Below, in pieces: positions 26,587-36,010 of a DNA stretch of 64,000 nucleotides. Both the position numbers and the translations under genes were made by a program. Source of the stretch: Croceibacterium segetis (lineage in GTDB: Bacteria; Pseudomonadota; Alphaproteobacteria; Sphingomonadales; Sphingomonadaceae); contig NZ_JAANOZ010000002.1 of NCBI RefSeq assembly GCF_011320115.1, positions 186,001 to 250,000 of the forward strand, read 5' to 3'. The notes below the pieces were generated by a model. It saw only the letters and a list, made by a program, of their open reading frames with translations. It was not told the DNA's origin and did no database searches. Numbering within the stretch: position 1 is the first letter of the stretch; every line of letters begins with the position of its first letter.

Positions 26587-27510
26587 TCAGCCGGCGACGG
26601 CCGCGGCAACCTCCGCCGCGAAGTCGCTGGCTTCCTTCTCGATGCCTTCGCCGAGCTGGAAGCGGACGTAGTCCTTGAGCACGATCTCGCTGCCGGCGGC
26701 CTTGCCCGCCTGCGCCACGAAGTCGGCGATCGGGGTCTTGTTGTCGAACACCGAGAGCTGGCTGAGGAGAGCGTTCTCCTTGGCGAACTTCTTGATCGCG
26801 CCGTCGACCATCTTTTCCTGGACCTCGGCCGGCTTGCCGCTCTCGGCCGCCTTCTCGCGGGCGACCTTGCGCTCGCGCTCGATCACCTCGGGGTCGAGGC
26901 CGTCGGCGTTGAGCGCCTGCGGAAACGCCGCGGCGATGTGCATCGCCAGCTGCTTGCCGAGCGGCTCGAGCACGTCGGCGCCGGCGGCGCTCTCGAGCGC
27001 GACGAGCACGCCGATCTTGCCGAGGTTCGGGCCTTGCGCGTTGTGCATGTAAGGCACGACCACGCCCTGGCCGACGCTGACGTGCTTCATCCGGCGGACC
27101 TGCTGGTTCTCGCCGATTGTCGCGACGTTGTCGGTCAGCTTGTCGGCCACCGTGCCGCCGCCGGGATAAGCGGCCGCCTTGAGCGCCTCGACGTCGTCGG
27201 TGCCGAGACCGAGCGCGACCTCGGTGGTCTTGCGGACGAAGTCCTGGAACTGGTCGTTCTTGGCCACGAAGTCGGTCTCGGAATTGACCTCGACCGCGAC
27301 ACCGGTGGTGCCGTTGACGGCCACGCCGACCAGCCCTTCGGCCGCGGTGCGGCTCGACTTCTTGGCAGCGGCGGCGAGGCCGCGGGCCTTCAGCGAGTCG
27401 ACCGCGGACTCGAAGTCGCCGCCGCTCTCGTCGAGCGCTTTCTTGCAGTCCATCATGCCGGCGCCGGTGCGCTCGCGCAGGTTCTTCACGTCAGCGGCTG
27501 TGTAAGCCAT
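26587..27510 (-). CDS. tsf: elongation factor Ts
   Basis: EF-Ts exchanges GDP for GTP on EF-Tu. The 307-residue protein has the N-terminal UBA-like domain ('[19 protein letters not shown]'). The catalytic 'TDFVAKN' motif is at about residues 79-85, followed by the two dimerisation subdomains. Length is normal. It lies 90 bases downstream of rpsB, the near-universal pair, and ends at a terminator. Confidence 0.98.
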   Translation of the reverse strand: MAYTAADVKNLRERTGAGMMDCKKALDESGGDFESAVDSLKARGLAAAAKKSSRTAAEGLVGVAVNGTTGVAVEVNSETDFVAKNDQFQDFVRKTTEVALGLGTDDVEALKAAAYPGGGTVADKLTDNVATIGENQQVRRMKHVSVGQGVVVPYMHNAQGPNLGKIGVLVALESAAGADVLEPLGKQLAMHIAAAFPQALNADGLDPEVIERERKVAREKAAESGKPAEVQEKMVDGAIKKFAKENALLSQLSVFDNKTPIADFVAQAGKAAGSEIVLKDYVRFQLGEGIEKEASDFAAEVAAAVAG

Positions 27511-27600
27511 GGTCTTGTACCTCTTGAATTGAACGGGACCGGGCGCCGGGCCTCGCTAAATGGGGGCCCGGCGCGCGGATCGCTAGTGCGAGCCGGGGGC

Positions 27601-28401
27601 TCAGGCTTCGGCGGGTGCCTCTTCGGCAGCCGGTTCGGCGGCGGCGGGTTCCTCGGCAACGGCTTCCGCCGGCGGTTCGGCCATCGCGCCGAAGTCGGCG
27701 CCCGAATCGACCACGCCTTCGCCGCGGCCGCTCATCGCCGCCTGGGCCACCGCGTCGCAGTACAGGCGCACCGCGCGGCTGGCATCGTCGTTGCCCGGGA
27801 TCGGGAAGGCGATGCCGCTCGGATCGACGTTCGAATCGAGGATCGCCACGACCGGGATGCCGAGCACGTTGGCTTCCTTGATCGCCAGCTCTTCCTTGTT
27901 GGCGTCGATCACGAACATCACCGCGGGAATGCCGCCCATGTCGCGGATGCCGCCGAGCGACATCTCGAGCTTCTCGAGCTCGCGGGTCAGCTGCAGCACT
28001 TCCTTCTTGGTCAGGCCCGAGGTGTCACCCGCGAGCTGCTCCTCAAGGCTCTTGAGCCGCTTGATCGAACCGGAAATGGTCTTCCAGTTGGTCAGCATGC
28101 CGCCGAGCCAGCGGTGGTTGACGAAGTGCTGGCCGCTGCGGCGGGCCGCTTCGGCGATCGGATCCTGCGCCTGGCGCTTGGTGCCGACGAACAGCACCTT
28201 GCCGCCGGCGCGGACGGTATCCTGGATGAAGTCGAGCGCGCGCGCGAACAGCGGCACGGTCTGCGACAGGTCGATGATGTGAACCCCGTTGCGGGCGCCG
28301 AAGATGTACGGCTTCATCCGCGGGTTCCAGCGGTGGGTCTGGTGGCCGAAGTGGGCCCCGGCCTCGATCAATTGCTGCATGGTGACGGTCGGAGCCGCCA
28401 T
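27601..28401 (-). CDS. rpsB: 30S ribosomal protein S2
   Basis: S2 is the late-assembling small-subunit protein that anchors S1. The 266-residue protein begins '[35 protein letters not shown]' in essence, with later 'LFVGTKRQA' and '[11 protein letters not shown]' motifs. It has an Ala/Glu/Pro-rich C-terminal extension common in alphaproteobacteria. ATG 28401 has an AAGGA site 8 bases upstream. A longer frame to 28488 lacks a good site. The 339 bases upstream contain no gene. Confidence 0.97.
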   Translation of the reverse strand: MAAPTVTMQQLIEAGAHFGHQTHRWNPRMKPYIFGARNGVHIIDLSQTVPLFARALDFIQDTVRAGGKVLFVGTKRQAQDPIAEAARRSGQHFVNHRWLGGMLTNWKTISGSIKRLKSLEEQLAGDTSGLTKKEVLQLTRELEKLEMSLGGIRDMGGIPAVMFVIDANKEELAIKEANVLGIPVVAILDSNVDPSGIAFPIPGNDDASRAVRLYCDAVAQAAMSGRGEGVVDSGADFGAMAEPPAEAVAEEPAAAEPAAEEAPAEA

Positions 28402-28740
28402 AAGGAATTCCTTTCCGGTTATGCCTCTGGAAGGCGCTGGAACCCTGGCGGAGCGTCCCGCTGGGGCACCGGACTGTGTGCCTTCCATGTGAATTTGCCG
28501 TTCGGACCGACAAGCGGACCATCCGGCGGGGCCGGCCCTTAACGGCGAACGCCGGGCAAATCCAGCGCAATTCGCCGTGCTGCCGATTCACCTTGCCGCA
28601 AATTGGGGCTTGACGTTAGAACAAACCATGAACATATACCGAATCAGGCGGACAGACCGGGAACGGAACGATCGCCTGGACACTTCTACCGCAAATCTCC
28701 CGCGGCCGTTTCCCGGCACGGGCAAGCAAGGTTCACGGAT
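28402..28740. other. gene-free stretch between rpsB and a small membrane protein gene
   Basis: These 339 bases hold the leader and promoter of rpsB (minus strand) and the promoter of the + strand gene at 28741. Apart from the -35/-10 pair at 28610-28638 I see no coding potential, repeat or RNA motif. GC-rich inverted stretches around 28520-28560 may be part of the rpsB leader, where S2 autoregulation would be expected. Confidence 0.5.
28610..28638 (+). promoter_or_regulatory. sigma-70-type promoter
   Basis: TTGACG (28610-28615) and CATATA (28633-28638) are separated by exactly 17 bases and match the -35 and -10 consensus at five and four of six positions. They read towards the small membrane protein gene, leaving a leader of about 95 bases. 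Confidence 0.55.
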
Positions 28741-29001
28741 ATGTTCGCTACGCTCTTGACCCTCGCCTTCGTCGCCGCCGCGGCCCTGGCCGTCGCGGTG
28801 ATTGCCGCGTCTCTCGCGAAGGGCTTTGCTGCTGCCACGATGGTTCGGCAGCAGCTCGCCCTTTGCAGCGACACGCGGACGGTGACGGTGCGGCACGAGC
28901 GTGGCCGCGCCTGCCCGGTGGTTATGGCGCGGACGTCACGTCGAGCGGTTCGGCCGGCCCCGATGCCTGCGCTTCAATCGCGCCGGCGCGCAGCCGCCTG
29001 A
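28741..29001 (+). CDS. hypothetical small membrane protein
   Basis: An 86-residue frame begins with one membrane helix ('FATLLTLAFVAAAALAVAVI', about residues 2-21). A short basic tail follows with two cysteines ('ALCSDT', 'GRACPVV') and an Arg/Ala-rich end. I do not recognise a function. A plausible promoter lies upstream at 28610. The last 80 bases overlap the 3' end of the convergent pssA gene, so the true protein might be shorter or the final residues unconstrained. Confidence 0.55.
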   Translation: MFATLLTLAFVAAAALAVAVIAASLAKGFAAATMVRQQLALCSDTRTVTVRHERGRACPVVMARTSRRAVRPAPMPALQSRRRAAA

Positions 29002-29833
29002 CCTTCGCGTACTTGGCGATCCCCAGCGGCATCAACGCCAGGTAGACGACGCAGATTCCCGTCAGCGTCCAGAAGGGTTCCACCAGCAGCGCGGCGAATA
29101 CCAGCCCCACGAGAGCGATCGCTTCGAGCCTGATCGAGCGCCTCGGCCGGATCGATTTCCAGCTCATCGTGGCGATGTTGGAAATCATCAGGAAGGCCAT
29201 CGCCGCGACCCACGCTGCCACCAGCCAGGGATTGCGGAACACCGGCTCACCGGTGGCGATCCACAAGTACATCGGCAGGAACGCCAGGCCTGCGCCGACC
29301 GGGGCGGGAACGCCGGTGAGGAACCCGGCGGACTTGTGCGGCTGGTCGTCCTCGTCGATCCGCGCGTTGAAGCGGGCGAGCCGCAGCGCGCAGCAGATCG
29401 CGAATGCGAGGCTGGCGAACCAGCCGAAGCGCGGCAGCTCCTGCAAAGACCACAGGAACAGCACCAGCGCCGGCGCCATCCCGAAGCTCAGTGAATCCGC
29501 CAGGCTGTCGAGCTCCGCCCCGAAGCGCGACTGCGCCTTGAGCAGGCGGGCTATCCGCCCGTCGATTCCGTCGAGCACGCCGGCAAAGACGATCGCCAGC
29601 AGCGCTTTCTGCCAATCGTCCGGGTGCCCGTAAGCCGCCGAGATTGCAAAGCGAATGCCGGTAAGGCCCGAACAAAGCGCCGCTGCCGTGATCGCATTCG
29701 GCAGCACCGCGCGCACCGTCAGCCCGCCCCCGAAGCGCCGCGTGACCGGAATGTCGTCCTCGCTCGCCTTCGGGCCGAGCCAGGCCGGCCCTGGATCGAT
29801 CGGCCTTTCGTCGTCGAACTCGGGGCCGCTCAT
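28922..29833 (-). CDS. pssA: CDP-diacylglycerol--serine O-phosphatidyltransferase
   Basis: PssA makes phosphatidylserine, which the product of the preceding gene psd then decarboxylates. The 303-residue membrane protein has the CDP-alcohol phosphotransferase motif in '[11 protein letters not shown]' followed by '[15 protein letters not shown]', and about eight hydrophobic segments. It carries an acidic, Pro-rich N-terminal extension. ATG 29833 overlaps the psd stop by 4 bases. The open frame continues upstream through psd in another frame, which I reject. Confidence 0.95.
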   Translation of the reverse strand: MSGPEFDDERPIDPGPAWLGPKASEDDIPVTRRFGGGLTVRAVLPNAITAAALCSGLTGIRFAISAAYGHPDDWQKALLAIVFAGVLDGIDGRIARLLKAQSRFGAELDSLADSLSFGMAPALVLFLWSLQELPRFGWFASLAFAICCALRLARFNARIDEDDQPHKSAGFLTGVPAPVGAGLAFLPMYLWIATGEPVFRNPWLVAAWVAAMAFLMISNIATMSWKSIRPRRSIRLEAIALVGLVFAALLVEPFWTLTGICVVYLALMPLGIAKYAKVRRLRAGAIEAQASGPAEPLDVTSAP

Positions 29834-30591
29834 TGGCTGACGCCTTCGATCAGCCCCTGCTTGCCGATCTCCGCAAGCACGGTCTCCCCGCCGATCACCT
29901 TTTGCCCGAGCAGCACCTTCGATTCGGTGCCGCGCGGCAAGTAGACGTCGACCCGGCTGCCGAAACGGATCAGCCCCACGCGCTGCCCGGCGGCGACGAT
30001 GTCGCCCGGCTTGATGAACGGTACGATGCGCCGCGCCACCAGCCCGGCGATCTGGGTGAACGCCACCCGCACGCCGTCGGCGCGCTCGATCAGCACGTGC
30101 TGGCGCTCGTTCTCCTCGCTCGCCTTGTCGAGGTCGGCGTTCACGAACTTGCCCGGAATGTAGATCACCCGGGCGACCGTGCCGCCGATCGGGGCGCGGT
30201 TGATGTGCACATCGAACACCGACATGAAGATCGAGATGCGGGTGACCGGCTCGGCCGTCAGCGCGTCGCCAGCTTGCCCGTCGGGCACCTGCAACTCGGC
30301 CGGCGGCGGCACTTGCTGGATCAGCGTGATGAGCCCGTCGGCGGGCGAAACGATCAGGTCCGCGCCTTGCGGCACGACACGCTCCGGATCGCGGAAGAAG
30401 GCGAACACGCCGAGCGAGCCGAGCAGCAAGGGCCAGCCGAGAATCTGCCAATGCAGGATCAACAGGACGATCAGCGAAACGCCAACCGCGGCGAGTCCGA
30501 ATTTGCGCCCTTCGGGATGGATCGGAGGCCAGCCCCATTCGGCGTCGCCCCGGCCCCGGTTGTCTAACAGGTCACCGGCCATGGCGGGCAT
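29830..30591 (-). CDS. psd: phosphatidylserine decarboxylase proenzyme
   Basis: Psd forms phosphatidylethanolamine at the inner membrane. The 253-residue protein is the short (archaeal-type) form. It has an N-terminal membrane anchor, '[21 protein letters not shown]', '[16 protein letters not shown]' and '[13 protein letters not shown]'. Near the C-terminus '[11 protein letters not shown]' carries the Gly-Ser pair where self-cleavage creates the pyruvoyl group. The start is ATG 30591 or 30582. It is coupled to pssA. Confidence 0.95.
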   Translation of the reverse strand: MPAMAGDLLDNRGRGDAEWGWPPIHPEGRKFGLAAVGVSLIVLLILHWQILGWPLLLGSLGVFAFFRDPERVVPQGADLIVSPADGLITLIQQVPPPAELQVPDGQAGDALTAEPVTRISIFMSVFDVHINRAPIGGTVARVIYIPGKFVNADLDKASEENERQHVLIERADGVRVAFTQIAGLVARRIVPFIKPGDIVAAGQRVGLIRFGSRVDVYLPRGTESKVLLGQKVIGGETVLAEIGKQGLIEGVSQ

Positions 30592-30686
30592 CTAGAATGT
30601 CCGCCCCGCGGCTACAAGCAAAGAAGCCGCTGGCGGCCGATCCGCCCTTAGCAGATTCCTTAGAATTCGCGGGTATCGCACCCGGC

Positions 30687-31784
30687 ATGACGAGCGGAGG
30701 CACAATTGGGCTGCGCGGCCCGGTGAATGCGGGCGAGTGCCGGACGTGGCTCGCGGCCGACGCCCCCACTTACGTCATTGCCGTGTTCCTGTTTGCCCTC
30801 TGCCTGGTGCTGATGGCGATGAAGGGCATCTACTTCGGTCCGGACCTGATCGCAGTGAATGCACAGGTCTTCGCGATCAGCGCGATGCTCATGATTGCCA
30901 TGGACGCCGGATGGCAGCTGTGGCGGCACCGCGTCGCCAGTCCGGCCGCCTTTCTCAGGGACCGTTATCTACAGCCGGACCGCCTTTCGCGGCTGCTGGC
31001 CGGGCTGCCGATGCTGGCCGTGTTCATCTGCTTCATGCCGTTCTTTTCCAAGATGAAGGCAATGATCCCGCTGTTCAACGCCTATACCTGGGACCAGACC
31101 TTCATCGGCTGGGACCGCGCCCTGTTCTTCGGACATGACGCCTGGCAGGTGCTGCAGCCCTTCGTCGGGTATCCACCGATCACGGCATTCCTGGCGCTGC
31201 TGTATCAGGTGTGGTTCCTGCTGCTTTACCCGGGCTGCCTGTTCTTCTGCTTTTTCGGTGTCGACGATCTCACCCGCCGCAGGTTCTTCCTTTGCTTCGT
31301 CCTGAGCTGGACGGTGATCGGGGGCGCCCTCGCCACGGCCTTCGCCTCGGTCGGCCCCTGTTTCCTCCAGCCGCTGCTCGGCGATCCGCATTTCGCCGCG
31401 CAGATGGCCTACCTCAACGCAGCCGACGGCCATATCCCGGTGATGACGCTGACCGTGCAGCAATTGCTGCTCGACTGGTTTCACGCAGATTCGCGCGGCC
31501 TCGGCAGCGGCATCACCGCCATGCCCTCGATGCACATTTCCATGGCGTTCCTGTATTACCTGGCGATGCGCCATGTATCGAAGCGGGCGGGATCGTTCGT
31601 CCTCGTGTTCCTGGCCCTGATCTTCGTCGCCTCGGTCCACCTGGCCTATCATTACGCGGTCGACGGCATTGTCTCGATCATCGTCACTGCGGCGCTCTGG
31701 TGGTCATCTAAGCGGGTGTTCGCCTGGTGGGACCGGCAGCGCAGCACCGCCGCGGCGCCGAGGTCAGAGCCGGCCATCGCCTGA
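30687..31784 (+). CDS. PAP2-superfamily membrane enzyme (phosphatase or phosphotransferase)
   Basis: The protein has about 365 residues and six or more membrane helices. Near the C-terminus it has 'AMPSMHISMAFL' and 'HLAYHYAVDGIVS', corresponding to the PSGH and H-x3-D catalytic motifs of the PAP2_3 branch. That branch also contains inositol-phosphoceramide synthases. The first PAP2 motif (K-x6-RP) is not obvious, as in that branch. The start is uncertain. ATG 30597 would leave only 5 bases to the divergent psd start, so I prefer ATG 30687, although its ribosome site is poor. Candidate roles are lipid phosphatase or lipid head-group transferase. Confidence 0.78.
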   Translation: MTSGGTIGLRGPVNAGECRTWLAADAPTYVIAVFLFALCLVLMAMKGIYFGPDLIAVNAQVFAISAMLMIAMDAGWQLWRHRVASPAAFLRDRYLQPDRLSRLLAGLPMLAVFICFMPFFSKMKAMIPLFNAYTWDQTFIGWDRALFFGHDAWQVLQPFVGYPPITAFLALLYQVWFLLLYPGCLFFCFFGVDDLTRRRFFLCFVLSWTVIGGALATAFASVGPCFLQPLLGDPHFAAQMAYLNAADGHIPVMTLTVQQLLLDWFHADSRGLGSGITAMPSMHISMAFLYYLAMRHVSKRAGSFVLVFLALIFVASVHLAYHYAVDGIVSIIVTAALWWSSKRVFAWWDRQRSTAAAPRSEPAIA

Positions 31785-31884
31785 TTGCGCAATTGGACTT
31801 CTGTTCACCCGGCGCGGCTAACAGCGGCGGGCGAGTGCCGAGTTCGATGTCCCTCGAGCGCTGGCGTGAGGCTTAGCCCCTGAG

Positions 31885-33489
31885 CTAGTCGCGGCGGTTG
31901 TCGCGAAAATGGGTATAGGACCGCAAGACCTGACGAAGCCGCTCGATGGCTTCCTGCCGGTGATCCTCGGGAATTCGTCCCAGATCCGACTTCAGTCCGG
32001 TGACGAGGTCGGCATAGGCATTCTGCCAGTCTTGCCCGACCGCGCGCTGTGCGCCGGGAAGACCTGTCGTCAGGCGTCGCGCTTTTTGCCTCACAGAAAG
32101 AGCATAGCTTTCGCCGATTTTCGGCAGCCGGACGTTGAGATCCGGTTCGCGTTGTTGCAGTTCCCTTCGCATCGCTTCGAGACCTTCGGACTCGCCGTGA
32201 TCAAGAAAGAGCGTCCCCGAAATCGGAGCGCGATGCACGATCCAGTCGAGAAGCTCGCTCTGGTCCGCATGAGCCGAGTAGTTATCGATCCGCCTGATCT
32301 GCGCACGGACCTGCACGTCGGTTCCGGAAATCCGCACCGCGTGCGCGCCGTCGACAAGCACTCGGCCGAGGGTGCCCTGGGCCTGATAGCCGACGAACAG
32401 GATCGTCGATCCGCGCCGGTGGAGATTATGCAGCAGATGGTGGCGAATACGGCCGCCCTCGCACATTCCGGAGGCCGCGATGATGATCGCGCCCGACATC
32501 GAATTCAGGCGTATCGACTCTGCAGCATCGCCGACAAAGTGAAAGCCGGGATCCGCAAATATATTTATCCCGCCGGTGTCAGCCAGCTCGGAGGCGTATT
32601 TCGCGAACACCTCTGTGATCTGCCGGGCAAGCGGGGAATCGATGAACACGGGTGCTTTGGGAATGTCGTTGCCCTGCATCAGGTAAGCGAGGTCGAGAAG
32701 CAATTCCTGGGTGCGTTCGAGCGCGAATGCGGGGATGATCAGGTTGCCTCCACGGGCAATGGCCGCGACGACTTCGGCTCGCAAGATTTCTCGGCGCTGT
32801 TCGATCGTCAATTTCTCTCGGGTGCGGCCACCATAGGTGCTTTCGCACACCACGTAGTCGAAGCCAGAGGGGCCGTCGGGGTCGGCGAGGAAAGCCTTGA
32901 ACTCGGGGCCGATGTCGCCCGAGCACATTGCGTGTACGGATCCGCCTTCGAGTTCGACCGACGCCGAACCGAGGACATGGCCGGCATTCCAGAAGCGTGC
33001 CCGGAAGCCCGGTGCCGGTTCGAACCAGCTGCCGAGCTCAACCGGCTTGCATAACCGCCAGGCCGCTAGCGCGTCCTGCTCAGTGTAGAGCGGTGCGAAC
33101 GGCGCGTTCCCGGCGCGATCCCGACGGCGATTGTGCCGCTCGGCTTCCATTTCCTGGATGCGTCCGGCGTCGGCGAGCATGAATTCGAGTAGATCGTGTG
33201 TTGGCTCGGTGCACCAGATTGCGCCTTTGAAACCCTCCGCCGCCAGTTTCGGCAGCAGACCGCAGTGGTCGATGTGGGCATGGGTAAGAACGACGGCTTC
33301 AATGCGCCGCGGTTCGAAGGCAAACGCGCCCAGGTTCAGCGCTTCGAGGGAGCGCGAACCTTGGAACAACCCGCAATCGACCAGGACGTGCCGGCCCCCG
33401 CAGACGAACTCCATGCACGAACCGGTTACCGTGCCGGCGGCGCCATGAAACGTTAGCTTGAGCGCATCGTCAGTCACTACAAGCTCCAT
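31885..33489 (-). CDS. MBL-fold metallo-hydrolase with beta-CASP domain (RNase-like)
   Basis: The 534-residue protein has the metallo-beta-lactamase motifs 'THAHIDHCG' (about residues 69-77), 'GHVLGS' and 'CSGDIG'. The beta-CASP cap follows with 'CESTYGGR', 'IPAFALERTQELLLDL', 'SGMCEGGRIRHHL' and a final 'YSAHADQSEL' with the metal-binding His. This is the CPSF73/RNase J-like architecture, so RNA cleavage is likely. An extra helical C-terminus of about 75 residues follows. It overlaps the PRPP-synthase-like gene by 13 bases and is the last gene of the phosphorylase operon. Confidence 0.9.
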   Translation of the reverse strand: MELVVTDDALKLTFHGAAGTVTGSCMEFVCGGRHVLVDCGLFQGSRSLEALNLGAFAFEPRRIEAVVLTHAHIDHCGLLPKLAAEGFKGAIWCTEPTHDLLEFMLADAGRIQEMEAERHNRRRDRAGNAPFAPLYTEQDALAAWRLCKPVELGSWFEPAPGFRARFWNAGHVLGSASVELEGGSVHAMCSGDIGPEFKAFLADPDGPSGFDYVVCESTYGGRTREKLTIEQRREILRAEVVAAIARGGNLIIPAFALERTQELLLDLAYLMQGNDIPKAPVFIDSPLARQITEVFAKYASELADTGGINIFADPGFHFVGDAAESIRLNSMSGAIIIAASGMCEGGRIRHHLLHNLHRRGSTILFVGYQAQGTLGRVLVDGAHAVRISGTDVQVRAQIRRIDNYSAHADQSELLDWIVHRAPISGTLFLDHGESEGLEAMRRELQQREPDLNVRLPKIGESYALSVRQKARRLTTGLPGAQRAVGQDWQNAYADLVTGLKSDLGRIPEDHRQEAIERLRQVLRSYTHFRDNRRD

Positions 33490-34364
33490 CGGCGGCGGCG
33501 GATTTCCTCAGCCAGAAGACCGGCGATCGGCAATGTTCCGACAGGGCCGGCGACGCTATCGGTCGCACGGATCGGTGTAATTCCGGCTTCGCGCAGCTCC
33601 GCCAGGTCGGCTTCCGCAGCGAGGCAGTGCGTCGCGAGCACCTCGATGTTTCGCGCCCCGGCTTCGCGCATCAAGCGGGCGGCAGCAAGGAGAGTGCCGC
33701 CGCTCGAAATCAGATCATCGACTATGACCACGCGCCGGCCCTTTGCCCTCTCCGCGTCGGGGATCGCAACATCCACGCTGCGATCGCCGGCGCGGCGCTT
33801 TGTTCCCAGAACGAACTCGAGCTGCAGTGGGCCGGCAATCCGCTCCACCCATTGGTGGGCTTCTCCGTCGGGCCCAACCAGCAAGGGATCGTCGCGCTTG
33901 TCGAGCGCGGCGGCCAGGACAGGCGCCGCCGAAACAGCGACAGCTTCGATCCCGGGCATGATGGCGGCCAGCGAGTGCGTGCGGTGAAGGTGCGGATCGA
34001 GCGTCAACAACCCATCGAAGTGCTCTGCGAGCACCTTGCCGATGACACGTTGGCTTACTGCTTCTCCGGCGTGGAACACGGTGTCCTGCCGCATATAGGC
34101 CAGATAGGGGGCGACCAAAACGACCTGCGCGGCACCATTGTCACGCAATGCCGCGGCAGCCAGCAGGATTTCGATCAACTTGTCATTGGGGTGATCGAGC
34201 GAACAATAGAGCAGTGCCGTTGAGGACGATGGCTCGACCTGAACGAGGCTTTCGCCGTCCGGGAAACTTCGCGAGGCAACCGCGCGATGCGGAACGCCGA
34301 GGGCGCGCGCCAACCGTTCCGAAGCGGCCGCCTGGGCGGCAAAGCCAAACACCGTGCAACTCAT
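33477..34364 (-). CDS. PRPP synthase-like protein (divergent, archaeal-type)
   Basis: The 295-residue protein resembles ribose-phosphate pyrophosphokinase. The ATP site is in 'FPDGESLVQV' and 'PYLAYMRQDTVF'. A His motif variant 'LDPHLHRTHS' replaces the bacterial D-L-H-x-x-Q-I-Q. The flexible-loop K/R is in 'GTKRRAGD', and the PRPP loop reads 'VVIVDDLISSGGTLL'. The key residues look present, so it is probably catalytic, but it is not the housekeeping Prs type. ATG 34364 overlaps the phosphorylase stop by 4 bases. The substrate could be ribose 5-phosphate or a related sugar phosphate made by its neighbour. Confidence 0.85.
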   Translation of the reverse strand: MSCTVFGFAAQAAASERLARALGVPHRAVASRSFPDGESLVQVEPSSSTALLYCSLDHPNDKLIEILLAAAALRDNGAAQVVLVAPYLAYMRQDTVFHAGEAVSQRVIGKVLAEHFDGLLTLDPHLHRTHSLAAIMPGIEAVAVSAAPVLAAALDKRDDPLLVGPDGEAHQWVERIAGPLQLEFVLGTKRRAGDRSVDVAIPDAERAKGRRVVIVDDLISSGGTLLAAARLMREAGARNIEVLATHCLAAEADLAELREAGITPIRATDSVAGPVGTLPIAGLLAEEIRRRRWSL

Positions 34365-35848
34365 GAGCCAACCTCGTAGCCGGAGTCTTCGGCGGCAAGG
34401 TCGCGCGCGAAGCCGAGTCCGGTCTCCGAGTTGGCGAAGATTCGATAGAGCGCCTCGCCCTTGCGGACGTGGGCGCCGACCTTGCAAAACAAGTCGATCC
34501 CTGCACCTTCGTCCATCGGCGCCCCGGCGAGGCGCGCAATGCGGGCAATGCGCTCACAGTCGATCTGTCGAACCGTGCCGGCTTCAGCGGCGACAATATC
34601 AATATGCCTACTGCCCAACTGCGGTTGCACGGCGCGCCGACCCTGTGCCGCGATTATCCGCTCCATGGCCGCGAGCGCCGCACCGGAAGCCAACAGTTCC
34701 AGCGCACGGGCATAGCCGCGGCCTCCTTCCAGCGCAGGATCGAATTCGAGCATGTGTCCGGCGAGCACGACCGCGTGCTCGCGCAGGTCGGCGGGCGCGT
34801 CGTCTTCGTTCCGCAGCACCGCCATGACGTCGCGTGCTTCGAGGACCGGGCCGACACCGCGACCTACCGGCTGCGAACCGTCACTGAGGACAATCGTCGT
34901 CACCAGGCCAAGGTGACGGGCGACGTATTCGAACAGCTTGCGCAGCCGAACGGCATCGCTTTGGTTACGGACCTTTGCCGTTGGGCCGACTGGAATATCG
35001 ATTACCAGATGAGTAGATCCGGCAGCGACCTTCTTGGACAGAATTGAGGCGACCATCTGCTCGAAGGTGTCGAGCCTGAGCGGACGCTCCACCGAAATCA
35101 GAACGTCGTCGGCCGGCGAAAGGTCAACGCGTCCGCCCCAGGCCAGAAACGCCTTCTCGGAGGCAATGATCTCCGCCATCCGCTCTTCCGTGAGATCGAC
35201 GTTGGCGAGTACCTCCATCGTGTCGGCAGTACCTGACGGCGATGTAATCGCACGCGAAGAGGTCTTCGGGCAGATCAATCCGTGGGCAGCGACGATCGGG
35301 ACCACGATCATCGACGTGCGGTTTCCCGGAATTCCCCCGATACAGTGCTTGTCGACGACCAGCGGAGCGTCCCAGTGCAAGCGGTTGCCGGCTTCCACCA
35401 TCGAGCGGGTCAGAGAAAGCGTCTCCTGCGTACTCATAAAGCCGGCGCAGGCAACGAGGAAGGCGCCGATCTCCATTGGCGAATAGAGATGGTCGGCGAT
35501 GTCGTGAACAATCATCGCGATCTCGCTGTCGGAAAGCGTATCGCCGTCAATCTTGCGACGAACGGACTCGAGGCTGGCCGGTTGGCGTGCCTGCTCGATG
35601 GCAACCTCCGTTCCCTCGGCACAGCCGAGGCGACGAAAGGCTTGTTCGCCGAGGCCGATCTGGCCGTGACCGACCAGGCTTTCGTCGTCCACGATATTCA
35701 AGGTGGCGAGGATTTCGTGGCAACCGACCGAGACACGAATCTTGCGCAAAGCCTGGAACTGCTCAGGCGAGTAACCTTCGCCATCGCGCAGCAGGAAGAC
35801 CGTATTCTCGGGAAAGGTGTCGACCGGCACCCGTTTGATCGTCGGCAT
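34361..35848 (-). CDS. AMP phosphorylase / type-2 thymidine phosphorylase family
   Basis: The 495-residue protein belongs to the family represented by archaeal AMP phosphorylase (NMP + Pi to base + ribose 1,5-bisphosphate) and bacterial 'thymidine phosphorylase 2'. It has an N-terminal extension of about 95 residues before the phosphorylase core, typical of the AMP-type enzymes. The core shows 'VVDKHCIGGIPGNRTSMIV', 'TSSRAITSPSGTADTMEVL' and 'LVIDIPVGPTAKV'. ATG 35848 has a strong GGAAGG site. It is first in a coupled operon with the PRPP-synthase-like and beta-CASP genes. AMP versus thymidine specificity is not settled by sequence alone. Confidence 0.88.
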   Translation of the reverse strand: MPTIKRVPVDTFPENTVFLLRDGEGYSPEQFQALRKIRVSVGCHEILATLNIVDDESLVGHGQIGLGEQAFRRLGCAEGTEVAIEQARQPASLESVRRKIDGDTLSDSEIAMIVHDIADHLYSPMEIGAFLVACAGFMSTQETLSLTRSMVEAGNRLHWDAPLVVDKHCIGGIPGNRTSMIVVPIVAAHGLICPKTSSRAITSPSGTADTMEVLANVDLTEERMAEIIASEKAFLAWGGRVDLSPADDVLISVERPLRLDTFEQMVASILSKKVAAGSTHLVIDIPVGPTAKVRNQSDAVRLRKLFEYVARHLGLVTTIVLSDGSQPVGRGVGPVLEARDVMAVLRNEDDAPADLREHAVVLAGHMLEFDPALEGGRGYARALELLASGAALAAMERIIAAQGRRAVQPQLGSRHIDIVAAEAGTVRQIDCERIARIARLAGAPMDEGAGIDLFCKVGAHVRKGEALYRIFANSETGLGFARDLAAEDSGYEVGS

Positions 35849-36010
35849 GAGCCACCTTCCTCGCAATTCCAATGCCATCGGGTGGCTGGTGCTGAAAGAG
35901 GTAGGCGCCGGCCCGGGCGATCCTGTATCGGGAAACCTACGGAGCAAATCTCCTCCGTGCGGCGCCATTTCAGGCCGGAAGAGATCTCCTCGGCAAATAT
36001 GCAGACCGGC

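Noticed and set aside
28922-30538. Continuation of the pssA frame far upstream, suggesting a 538-residue fusion
   Set aside because: The upstream part is psd read in another frame. The ATG at 29833 with the 4-base overlap to psd is the normal arrangement.
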